Shown here piece after piece: positions 1 through 6,016 of a stretch of 8,041 nucleotides of DNA. This DNA is from an uncultured Coprococcus sp. (lineage in GTDB: Bacteria; Bacillota; Clostridia; Lachnospirales; Lachnospiraceae). Location of the stretch: positions 1-8,041 of the forward strand of contig USSH01000101.1 of assembly GCA_900557435.1 (NCBI GenBank). The letters are read 5' to 3'. Positions within the stretch are counted from its first letter, which is position 1; every line of letters begins with the position of its first letter. Below the pieces are notes generated by a model. The model saw only the letters and a program-made list of their open reading frames with translations, searched no databases and was not told where the DNA came from. A program made the position numbers and the translations under genes.

Positions 1-909
1 GGGCAGAATCCGGAGATGTATCTGGATTTCATACTGATACTTATAATCCCGGCGATACTTGGCGCAAGACTTTACTACATATTGTTCAGACTTGACCAAT
101 ATATTGTGAAGGGCGATGTGGGGGCAACCATCAAGGCGATGCTCAACATTCGAGGTGGCGGTCTTGCCATATATGGAGGAATCATCGCCGGAATCGTCAC
201 GGCGATCATCTTCTGCAAAGTGAGAAAAGTTAATTTTGTTCTCATGGCTGATACTGCCACGTTTGGAATACTTATCGGACAGATACTCGGACGATTTGGA
301 AACTTCTTCAACAGGGAGGCATTTGGCGCGTATACGAACAGCAAGATGGCCATGGCGATCCCACTTGATTATTACAGATCAGAAGGAAATCTTGACTATC
401 TGGAGAGAACCGGAGTTATAACCCAGAAGATGCTTGACAATGTGGTGAATATAGACGGTATGGATTGCATCACAGTTCACCCTACATTCCTGTACGAGTC
501 TCTGTGGAATCTGATGCTGCTTGTGTTCTTATTTATATATAGAAAGCACAAGAAATTCAAAGGAGAGTTTGCTCTTATATATGTGGGAGGTTATGGCCTT
601 GGAAGATTCATCATTGAGGGACTCAGAAGTGATTCTCTGATGATAGGCAGCACTGGAATAAAAGTATCCCAGGCGCTTGCACTTGTCTGTTTCATAGCGG
701 CGGTTATCCTGCTTGTCATAAACTATGTAAAGTGTGCAAAGAAGGGCTGGCCTGCAGTGGAGATGAGTGGAGCTGAGAGTCAGCCGGTGGAGACTGGTGG
801 TGCCAAGGAGCAATCGGTGGAGGACAGTGGAACTGAGAGTCAGCCGGTGGAGACTGGTGGAACAGAAAAACAGGAAATCCACGAAAAAAGCGGAGAAAAC
901 AACAAATAA
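1..909 (+). CDS. lgt: Prolipoprotein diacylglyceryl transferase, 5' end missing
   Basis: This integral membrane enzyme moves diacylglycerol from phosphatidylglycerol onto the lipobox cysteine of prolipoproteins, the first step of lipoprotein maturation. The frame is open from base 1, so the start lies upstream. By comparison with the usual Lgt layout roughly 50 residues, including the first membrane segment, are missing. Visible residues are 302. The Lgt signature GRFGNFFNREAFG (bases 292-330) matches the family pattern G-R-x-[GA]-N-F-x-N-x-E-x-x-G. The GGGLAIYGG block, HPTFLYESLWN and YGLGRFIIEGLRSDSL blocks are also present, with hydrophobic segments between them. The last membrane segment ends near base 735. 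After it comes a hydrophilic tail of about 55 residues built from 10-residue repeats, which ordinary Lgt proteins lack. Two terminators downstream separate it from mraZ. The identification is secure; the tail's role is unknown. Confidence 0.95.
   Translation, partial: GQNPEMYLDFILILIIPAILGARLYYILFRLDQYIVKGDVGATIKAMLNIRGGGLAIYGGIIAGIVTAIIFCKVRKVNFVLMADTATFGILIGQILGRFGNFFNREAFGAYTNSKMAMAIPLDYYRSEGNLDYLERTGVITQKMLDNVVNIDGMDCITVHPTFLYESLWNLMLLVFLFIYRKHKKFKGEFALIYVGGYGLGRFIIEGLRSDSLMIGSTGIKVSQALALVCFIAAVILLVINYVKCAKKGWPAVEMSGAESQPVETGGAKEQSVEDSGTESQPVETGGTEKQEIHEKSGENNK
766..860 (+). repeat. 30-base-period coding repeat in the lgt tail
   Basis: Bases 766-800 and 826-860 are the same 35-base sequence with one mismatch, 60 bases apart. 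The stretch between them is a diverged copy, so the basic unit is 30 bases or 10 residues: SGAESQPVET, GGAKEQSVED, SGTESQPVET, followed by a decayed fourth unit starting GGTEKQ. The period is a multiple of three, so copy number can change without a frameshift. In the known Lgt topology the C terminus is cytoplasmic, so this tail is probably inside the cell (inference). Confidence 0.9.
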
Positions 910-1027
910 TAATAAAAAATAATAGCAAAAATAATAAAAAACCTTGGAATTAAAGATTGTTGACGCTGAATTATACTCATATGTAAAACGATCATAATCG
1001 ATATATATTAGAAAATGACATATAAGA

Positions 1028-1069
1028 GGGCAGATTCCCCACACAGTGGAGAAAAAATGGGATTTGCCC
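1028..1069 (+). other. Inverted repeat with inner hairpin downstream of lgt
   Basis: GGGCAGATTCCC (1028-1039) can pair with GGGATTTGCCC (1059-1069) through one G-T wobble and one bulged T. Inside it, CCAC (1039-1042) can pair with GTGG (1046-1049). There is no T tract right after it, so it does not look like an intrinsic terminator on the + strand. It lies between the lgt stop and the strong terminator at 1078. It could stabilise the lgt 3' end, act in an untranslated RNA or bind a protein. I recognise no known riboswitch class. Confidence 0.45.
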
Positions 1070-1077
1070 CCACCGAT

Positions 1078-1128
1078 AAAGAGCCTGTAGGTTTAACACA
1101 AAAAAGTGTTGAATCTACAGGCTTTTTT
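1078..1128 (+). terminator. Strong intrinsic terminator between lgt and mraZ
   Basis: The left arm 1082-1099 pairs with the right arm 1106-1123 over 18 base pairs, with two G-U wobbles, around a loop of six A residues. A run of six T residues (1123-1128) follows the stem, and AAA at 1078-1080 can pair with part of it, so it may also work on the - strand. It ends lgt transcription and insulates the mraZ promoter. Confidence 0.93.
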
Positions 1129-1129
1129 G

Positions 1130-1151
1130 CGCTTTCAAGCGTAGTTTTTTT
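1130..1151 (+). terminator. Weak second terminator-like hairpin
   Basis: CGCT (1130-1133) pairs with AGCG (1138-1141) around a four-base loop, followed by TAG and seven T residues (1145-1151). The stem is short, so on its own it would be weak. Its place just after the main terminator suggests a backup or fail-safe terminator. Confidence 0.4.
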
Positions 1152-1162
1152 GTATAACGGGG

Positions 1163-1191
1163 TTGCATTTTGAGGGGCAATAGTATAGAAT
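1163..1191 (+). promoter_or_regulatory. Candidate sigma-A promoter of mraZ and the dcw operon
   Basis: TTGCAT (1163-1168) and TAGAAT (1186-1191) are separated by 17 bases, the ideal spacing. The -10 box matches consensus at five of six positions and the -35 at three. Transcription would start near 1198, inside the GTGG repeat array that begins at 1192, which fits repression by MraZ. The spacing and position after the terminators support it, but the -35 is poor. Confidence 0.55.
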
Positions 1192-1246
1192 AGTGGTTAC
1201 AAGTGGCGCTATAGTGAAACTGTGTGGTGAAAAGTGGTGAAAGTAA
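1192..1246 (+). promoter_or_regulatory. MraZ operator: phased GTGG repeats
   Basis: GTGG occurs at 1193, 1203, 1224 and 1234, with a degenerate GTGA in phase at 1214 and GTAA at 1243. Steps are 10, 11, 10, 10 and 9 bases, so every copy faces the same side of the helix. MraZ proteins are known to bind direct GTGGG-type (E. coli) or AAAGTGG-type (Mycoplasma) repeats of about 10-base period upstream of their own gene. The array sits over the predicted transcription start and ends before the mraZ ribosome site. The best copies read AAGTGG or AAAGTGG. Autoregulation of the operon is inferred from this. Confidence 0.85.
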
Positions 1247-1264
1247 CGAGAGGAGGAGATCTGA

Positions 1265-1714
1265 ATGTCCAGATGCTTATCAGGTGAATATGAACATAAG
1301 CTTGATGCAAAAGGAAGACTGATCATGCCTCTTAAACTCCGCGCAGAGCTGGGCGAGTCATTTATGGTGACAAAGGGAATTGATAAATGTCTTTATGTGT
1401 ACAGTATGGATGAGTGGGAACAGTTTGTTGAAAAACTGAACAAACTGCCTATGACCAACAGAACGGCAAGAACATTTAAGAGACGTTTCCTTTCAGGTGC
1501 TGTCAAGTGCGAACCGGATGGACAGGGAAGAATCCTTCTCTCCCCTAAACAGAGAGAGTACGCAGAGATTGATAAGGATGTTGTTATTATTGGTAATGGT
1601 GAGAAGGCTGAGATCTGGAGCAAGGTTAACTGGGAAGGCGACGAGAACATTACTGATGACGAGAGCATGGCAGAGCTTGCAGACAAGCTCGATGAGCTTG
1701 ATTTTAGTTTTTAA
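1265..1714 (+). CDS. mraZ: Transcriptional regulator MraZ
   Basis: MraZ is a DNA-binding protein with two SpoVT/AbrB-type half domains that forms a ring and regulates its own dcw operon. The protein is 149 residues, the usual size. Both half-site motifs are present: DAKGR at residues 14-18 and DGQGR at residues 85-89, each opening a conserved beta-rich block (GEYEHKLDAKGRLIMP and CEPDGQGRILLSPKQR). The last 25 residues are acidic and variable. The start is well fixed by AGGAGG at 1251-1256, eight bases before the ATG. It is the first gene of the cluster, only 20 bases before the rsmH ATG, and its likely operator lies immediately upstream. Confidence 0.97.
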   Translation: MSRCLSGEYEHKLDAKGRLIMPLKLRAELGESFMVTKGIDKCLYVYSMDEWEQFVEKLNKLPMTNRTARTFKRRFLSGAVKCEPDGQGRILLSPKQREYAEIDKDVVIIGNGEKAEIWSKVNWEGDENITDDESMAELADKLDELDFSF

Positions 1715-1734
1715 GAGAAGAATGGTAGTTGAGT

Positions 1735-2670
1735 ATGGAATTTGCACACAAGTCGGTCTTGCTTGAGGAGACCATAGATAATCTGAATATAAAGCCTGAT
1801 GGCATTTATGTGGATGGCACATTGGGAGGTGCCGGACACTCTGAGCAGATCGTCAAAAGACTTGGACAAGGGGGCAGGCTTATAGGCATCGATCAGGACG
1901 AGGATGCCATAGCTGCTGCAACTAAGCGACTGGAACCTTACGGAGACAAAGTGACTATAGTGAGGGACAACTATCAGAATTTCAGAAGAATTTTGGACGA
2001 ACTGAACATAAAGAAGGTGGACGGGATACTCCTTGATCTGGGGGTGTCTTCATATCAACTCGATAATGCGGATAGAGGATTCACATATCGAGTTGATGCT
2101 CCACTGGATATGAGGATGGACAACCGTCAGGCAAAGACGGCGAAGAACATTGTCAACGAATATTCAGAGACAGAGCTTTTTAGGATACTCAAGGATTATG
2201 GCGAGGAGAGATATGCGAAGAGTATCGCGTATCACATTTGCAAGTACCGGGAGAAGAAGGAGATAGAGACTACGGAGGAACTCAATGATATAATCCGTGG
2301 TTCTATTCCGGCAAAGGCGAGAAATGGACAGGGGCATCCATCAAAACAGACATTTCAGGCTATAAGGATAGAACTGAACAGAGAGCTTGATGTCTTGAGG
2401 GATTCTATAGACGGCATGATAGCCAGTCTTAATCCTGGTGGAAGATTATGCATAATCACGTTCCACTCCCTTGAGGACAGGATAGTGAAACTTGCATTTA
2501 GAAAAAATGAAAATCCATGTATATGTCCACCGAATTTTCCGGTGTGTACATGTGGCAGGAAACCACTCGGCAAGGTTATAACGAGAAAACCGATCATACC
2601 GGGTGAGAGGGAGCTTACAGAGAATTCAAGATCAAAAAGCTCAAAACTCAGGGTGTTTGAAGCTGTTTGA
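1735..2670 (+). CDS. rsmH: 16S rRNA (cytosine(1402)-N(4))-methyltransferase RsmH
   Basis: RsmH (MraW) uses S-adenosylmethionine to methylate N4 of C1402 in 16S rRNA in the decoding site. From the ATG it has 311 residues, normal for the family. The SAM-binding block [12 protein letters not shown] is at residues 25-36, GIDQDED at 51-57, and the catalytic-region block [15 protein letters not shown] at 96-110. [16 protein letters not shown] (114-129), [18 protein letters not shown] (201-218) and [18 protein letters not shown] (235-252) are also typical. A Cys-rich stretch at 262-273 is common in Bacillota versions. A TTG at 1729 is in frame and has AGAGAAG nine bases upstream, but family members usually begin with MEF, which favours the ATG at 1735. 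It follows mraZ as in nearly all dcw clusters. Confidence 0.97.
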   Translation: MEFAHKSVLLEETIDNLNIKPDGIYVDGTLGGAGHSEQIVKRLGQGGRLIGIDQDEDAIAAATKRLEPYGDKVTIVRDNYQNFRRILDELNIKKVDGILLDLGVSSYQLDNADRGFTYRVDAPLDMRMDNRQAKTAKNIVNEYSETELFRILKDYGEERYAKSIAYHICKYREKKEIETTEELNDIIRGSIPAKARNGQGHPSKQTFQAIRIELNRELDVLRDSIDGMIASLNPGGRLCIITFHSLEDRIVKLAFRKNENPCICPPNFPVCTCGRKPLGKVITRKPIIPGERELTENSRSKSSKLRVFEAV

Positions 2671-2698
2671 TATATATAAATGAAAGAGGCGATATGTA

Positions 2699-3271
2699 AT
2701 GGCAGATAGAAGATACTACACTGAAGGTAGTTCTGCGAGACAATTGAATTATACAGATAGGACAAGGCACAGACATGACGGTAGACATGAAAATAGAAGC
2801 ACCGGACATGACGAGACATATGTTGGCGGATCGGCAGCTCCGGCTAGAGCTCCACAGCCGGAGAGACGGAGAAGACCAGACTCACATTTGACTGAGGATA
2901 ACCGTAGAAGATTGGCGGCAAAGAAAGCTGAGACAAAGGCGGTTACAAATGCACAGATCAGATACACGATTGGAATGGTGGCTGCTATAGTGGTTGCGGT
3001 TGCACTTTGCTGTTATCTGTTAAAGCTTATATCAGATGTGAGAGTTGCAAAGAATACGGTGGCTGATCTGAAAGAACAGGTGGCAGCCCAGCTGGATGAG
3101 AACACAGGATACAGCGCAGGTCTGGATTCGATGGTTGATCTGAATGAGATATATGATATTGCAACAACCAAACTCGGCATGGTATATTCAAAGCCGGGAC
3201 AAACTTTATACTATTCCCAGAATAGTGATGATTATGTAATACAATACAAGGATGTCCCTGAGGTCAAGTAA
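2699..3271 (+). CDS. ftsL: FtsL/DivIC-like cell division protein
   Basis: This is a 190-residue single-pass membrane protein in the position of ftsL. Residues 1-88 are cytoplasmic, polar and rich in Arg and His, longer than in classical FtsL. Residues 91-112 are one hydrophobic segment. Residues 113-135 have a heptad-like pattern that could form a short coiled coil. The end contains the LNEIYDIATTKLGM block (148-161), typical of FtsL/DivIC family proteins, followed by a Tyr-rich tail. FtsL works with DivIC and DivIB to recruit and activate the septal synthase. The start has GAAAGAGG at 2682-2689 upstream. Sequence similarity in this family is weak, so the assignment leans on topology and gene order. 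A terminator-like hairpin covers its stop codon. Confidence 0.82.
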   Translation: MADRRYYTEGSSARQLNYTDRTRHRHDGRHENRSTGHDETYVGGSAAPARAPQPERRRRPDSHLTEDNRRRLAAKKAETKAVTNAQIRYTIGMVAAIVVAVALCCYLLKLISDVRVAKNTVADLKEQVAAQLDENTGYSAGLDSMVDLNEIYDIATTKLGMVYSKPGQTLYYSQNSDDYVIQYKDVPEVK

Positions 3272-3289
3272 CCTCAGGGATAATTTTTT
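3253..3289 (+). terminator. Terminator-like hairpin over the ftsL stop codon
   Basis: TCCCTGAGGT (3255-3264) pairs perfectly with ACCTCAGGGA (3271-3280) around a six-base loop. The stem extends to 12 pairs with a G-U and a T-A pair at its base. One A and six T residues (3284-3289) follow. The ftsL stop codon TAA is 3269-3271, so the left arm lies in coding sequence and the loop runs into the stop. It has all parts of an intrinsic terminator but stands inside the expected operon, so partial termination or attenuation is likely. Confidence 0.8.
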
Positions 3290-3322
3290 GAGAAATTTTT
3301 GAGAAAGAGGTGGTAGGATTAC

Positions 3323-5872
3323 ATGTCAGCTAGATCGAAATCATTTTTGGAAGGAATGAGGAAAAGAAGCAAATTAGCTGTTGTGGTTATTATCGTTGCG
3401 ATGGTTATATTTACTTTTAGAGTGCTGCAGATAAATATAAGGAATGGAAAAGAATATTCAGAGGCTGTCGTTCTGCAGGAAAATTATGAGTCGTCCACGA
3501 TCCCATATGAAAGAGGGGAGATACTGGACAGAAATGGAAATGTTCTGGCAAACAGTGAGAAGACTTACAGCTTGATAATCGAGCCAAATAATATAAGACT
3601 GAAGCCGGAATATCAGACAGCTACAAGGGCTGCGCTTCTCAAGTTCTTTGATATATCGGAGACTGTTCTTGACGAGAAACTGGCGATAACAGGTGAGTAT
3701 GGATATTACCAGAATATACTGCAGGATCTCAAGTATGATCAGGTGAGAGATTTTGAGAATTACTGCAAGACGAAGGATGGGGATAATGTAGTTGGGGTAT
3801 ATTTCGAGACGAAATATAAAAGAAATTATCCAAATGGAACATTAGCATGTCATCTGCTCGGCTATACTGTTGCCGGAAATGTGGGACAGTATGGAATAGA
3901 GGGATATTATAATGATGAACTTAATGGCGTTGATGGAAAGTCGTACAGTTACATGTCGGGAAATGATGGAATCGCATCTGAGACCGTTCCGGCAGAAAAT
4001 GGCGAGACCGTGGTTTCAACAATTGATATGAATATCCAGAAAATTATCGAGGATAATATCTCTGAATATATGCAGAATACAGGAGCAAAACAGATTGGTA
4101 TCATCGCTATGGATCCAAACAATGGCGAGGTACTTGGAATGGCAAGCTCCCGTGTGTATGATCCAAATGACGCATCAAATCTGCAGGCTTTGAAAGATCA
4201 GATAGTGCCTATTACCCAGGAAGTTGAGGTGGATGGGGCGGACGAGACCGCTGATAGTCTTATATCAGTAGAAAAGTCCTCTGAACAGTCCACGGAAGGT
4301 GTGTATCTGAATGACTCGGAGAATAAGAAAAAGGCGGAGAAAGCTGCTGAGAAACTGGCAGAGAGTACTACCGAGACCACAGAGAAGTCAACCGGGGAGG
4401 ATGGTGAAGAATCGTCAGAGGATGGTCAGACCACAGAAGAAAAAAAGAATGTTAAGACTGAAAAGGTTGATTATGATTTTGCCGCTATGACAGACCAGGA
4501 ATTTAAGGATACAATAGGCAGCTTGACGGAAGATCAGAAGAGTGAGGCGCTTAACTATCTCTGGCAGAACTATTGTATAAGTGATGTACTTGAGCCGGGT
4601 TCGACATATAAAGCATTTACAATTGCTGGAGCTATGGAAGATAATGTCATATCTGATGGAGATGAGTTTTATTGTGATGGATCGCAGACTCCGGTAGAAG
4701 GCGAGTCTCCGGTTTATTGTAGTTATAGGGCCGGTCACGGAACGGTGGATGTCAAGAGAGCCCTTGCGGTTTCTTGCAACGATGCCCTGATGCAGATAGC
4801 AGAGAAAGAGGGAGCGGAGACATTTGACAAATATCAGGAGATATTTAACATAGGATCAAAGACAGGAATAGACCTTCAGGGTGAAACCACGGGAATAAAG
4901 TATAGCGCGAAGAATCTTCATCCTATGGAGTTAGCAACGTCATCGTTTGGACAGGGTGTTACAACATCTATGATACAGATGGCTGCCGGCTTCTGTTCGG
5001 TCATAAATGGGGGAAATTATTATGTGCCTCATGTGGTTAAGAGGCTTTTAGATGATGATGGAAATGTTGTACAGGATATAGAACCGGTACTGGTGAGAAA
5101 AACTATATCAAAAGAGGTTTCAGATTATCTCAGAACATATCTGCAGGCAGTAGTAGAAGAAGGAACCGGATATGCAGCGGGCGTAGAGGGATATACAATC
5201 GGTGGTAAGACCGGTACAGCGGAGAAGCTGCCAAGAGGAAATGGCAATTATGTATTGTCATTTATAGGATTTACACCTGTTGAAGATCCACAGATAATGT
5301 TGTATGTCGTAGTAGATGAACCGAATCTGGAGGATCAGGAAGGCTCTGGTGCAGGTGCTAAATTGTTTAGTCAGGTTATGGAAGATCTGCTTCCATATCT
5401 CAATGTATATGCGACTAATTCTGATGATGTGGCATACGATGGAACAGAGGAAGCATTGCCAGCCACAACGGAGACTGATGCAGCTACAGAGGAGGATGTG
5501 ACGGATACAGAGAGCGATACCGAAGTTGATACAGAGGCTGCTTCGGACGACACGTCAGGAGACGGCTCGTATACTGACGATGTATCAGATGACACATCAG
5601 GAGATGGCTCGTATACTGACGATGTATCAGATGACACATCAGGAGATGGTTCGTATACAGATGATGCATCAGGGGATGGCTCGTATACTGACGATACATC
5701 AGGAGATGGCTCGTATACTGACGATGCATCAGGGGATGGCTCGTATACAGATGATGCATCAGGGGATGGCTCATATACTGACGATACATCAGGAGATGAC
5801 TCGTATACAGGTGACACATCAGATGAAGGTATATATGCAGACGATGGTGAGAGTTACTCGGATGGAGAATAA
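3323..5872 (+). CDS. ftsI: Class B penicillin-binding protein (FtsI/PbpB-like), repeat-tailed
   Basis: This is a monofunctional D,D-transpeptidase that crosslinks peptidoglycan, probably at the septum with FtsW. AGGTGG at 3308-3313 lies nine bases before the ATG. One membrane anchor spans residues 17-38. The dimerisation domain starts at RGEILDRNGNVLA (64-76). The active-site motifs are STYK (nucleophile Ser427, Lys430), SCN (484-486) and KTG (629-631). Cys451, Cys466 and Cys485 surround the active site. No PASTA domain is seen. At 849 residues it is much longer than usual because of two additions: about 130 residues between the SSRVYDPND block and STYK, including an acidic low-complexity part (299-382), and a C-terminal tail from about 700 made of acidic repeats. 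There is no Lys or Arg after residue 680. Its position after ftsL matches B. subtilis pbpB. The family is certain, the septal role inferred. Confidence 0.93.
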   Translation: MSARSKSFLEGMRKRSKLAVVVIIVAMVIFTFRVLQINIRNGKEYSEAVVLQENYESSTIPYERGEILDRNGNVLANSEKTYSLIIEPNNIRLKPEYQTATRAALLKFFDISETVLDEKLAITGEYGYYQNILQDLKYDQVRDFENYCKTKDGDNVVGVYFETKYKRNYPNGTLACHLLGYTVAGNVGQYGIEGYYNDELNGVDGKSYSYMSGNDGIASETVPAENGETVVSTIDMNIQKIIEDNISEYMQNTGAKQIGIIAMDPNNGEVLGMASSRVYDPNDASNLQALKDQIVPITQEVEVDGADETADSLISVEKSSEQSTEGVYLNDSENKKKAEKAAEKLAESTTETTEKSTGEDGEESSEDGQTTEEKKNVKTEKVDYDFAAMTDQEFKDTIGSLTEDQKSEALNYLWQNYCISDVLEPGSTYKAFTIAGAMEDNVISDGDEFYCDGSQTPVEGESPVYCSYRAGHGTVDVKRALAVSCNDALMQIAEKEGAETFDKYQEIFNIGSKTGIDLQGETTGIKYSAKNLHPMELATSSFGQGVTTSMIQMAAGFCSVINGGNYYVPHVVKRLLDDDGNVVQDIEPVLVRKTISKEVSDYLRTYLQAVVEEGTGYAAGVEGYTIGGKTGTAEKLPRGNGNYVLSFIGFTPVEDPQIMLYVVVDEPNLEDQEGSGAGAKLFSQVMEDLLPYLNVYATNSDDVAYDGTEEALPATTETDAATEEDVTDTESDTEVDTEAASDDTSGDGSYTDDVSDDTSGDGSYTDDVSDDTSGDGSYTDDASGDGSYTDDTSGDGSYTDDASGDGSYTDDASGDGSYTDDTSGDDSYTGDTSDEGIYADDGESYSDGE
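4217..4468 (+). other. Acidic low-complexity insert in the first PBP
   Basis: Residues 299-382 are rich in Glu, Ser, Thr, Asp and Lys, with a possible short helix around residues 333-347 (ENKKKAEKAAEKLAE). In ordinary class B PBPs only a short linker of about 30 to 40 residues joins the DPNNGEVLGMAS strand to the EPGSTxK motif, so this stretch is an addition facing the outside. Function is unknown. Confidence 0.75.
5543..5848 (+). repeat. Tandem repeats encoding the PBP tail
   Basis: Three 42-base units encode SDDTSGDGSYTDD plus V, V or A (residues 741-782). Six 30-base units then encode SGDGSYTDD plus T or A, the last two diverged (783-842). The 30-base unit looks like the 42-base unit with SDDT removed. 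The DNA copies are highly similar, with a few synonymous changes such as ACAGATGAT for ACTGACGAT. This suggests recent expansion by slippage or recombination. Both periods keep frame. Confidence 0.95.
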
Positions 5873-5876
5873 TTAG

Positions 5877-5904
5877 TATAGAATAACTGATATAGAATAG
5901 TTGA
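5877..5904 (+). repeat. Short AT-rich 14-base direct repeat
   Basis: TATAGAATAACTGA (5877-5890) is followed directly by TATAGAATAGTTGA (5891-5904) and then TATA. The copies differ at two positions. It lies between the first PBP's stop codon and the hairpin at 5908. It may be only AT-rich noise, or a duplicated protein site. Confidence 0.5.
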
Positions 5905-5907
5905 TAT

Positions 5908-5942
5908 AAAAGGTCTGTGGGTGTGTGGCTCATAGACCTTTT
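5908..5942 (+). terminator. Hairpin between the two PBP genes, probable terminator
   Basis: AAAAGGTCTGTGGG (5908-5921) pairs with CTCATAGACCTTTT (5929-5942) over 14 base pairs with two G-U wobbles and a seven-base loop. The four T residues belong to the stem, and GTGTGTATT follows rather than a long T tract, so it is a modest terminator, symmetrical for both strands. It lies 35 bases after the first PBP gene. Confidence 0.6.
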
Positions 5943-6016
5943 GTGTGTATTGGGGCAGATACATTTCGAGTTGTTTGAGGAATAGAATAGGCGTTGCTGT
6001 AATACTATAATAAAAA

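Noticed and set aside
960..987. TTGACG at 960-965 as a promoter -35 box
   Set aside because: No acceptable -10 box lies 16-18 bases downstream, and any transcript would meet the terminator at 1078-1128 without passing a gene.
529..1044. Open - strand frame of 171 codons over the lgt end and the downstream gap
   Set aside because: It is mostly antisense to lgt, whose coding sequence is certain, and it reads through AT-rich non-coding DNA. The product resembles no known family.
1057..1173. A 38-codon + strand ORF beginning at ATG 1057 with GTGGAG upstream
   Set aside because: It runs straight through the strong terminator hairpin and its T tract and ends near the mraZ promoter; the peptide is not recognisable.
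2355..2819. Open - strand frame of 154 codons across the end of rsmH and the start of ftsL
   Set aside because: It is antisense to two well-supported genes and encodes a composition typical of shadow translation.
5543..5848. The repeat block as a CRISPR array
   Set aside because: The units are contiguous, in frame and encode a regular peptide; there are no unique spacers.
5371..5933. Long open frames on the - strand and in another + frame over the PBP tail (5371-5817, 5484-5933, 5526-5876)
   Set aside because: The 30- and 42-base repeats are multiples of three, so any frame without a stop in one unit stays open through all units. The products are monotonous repeats with no start context.
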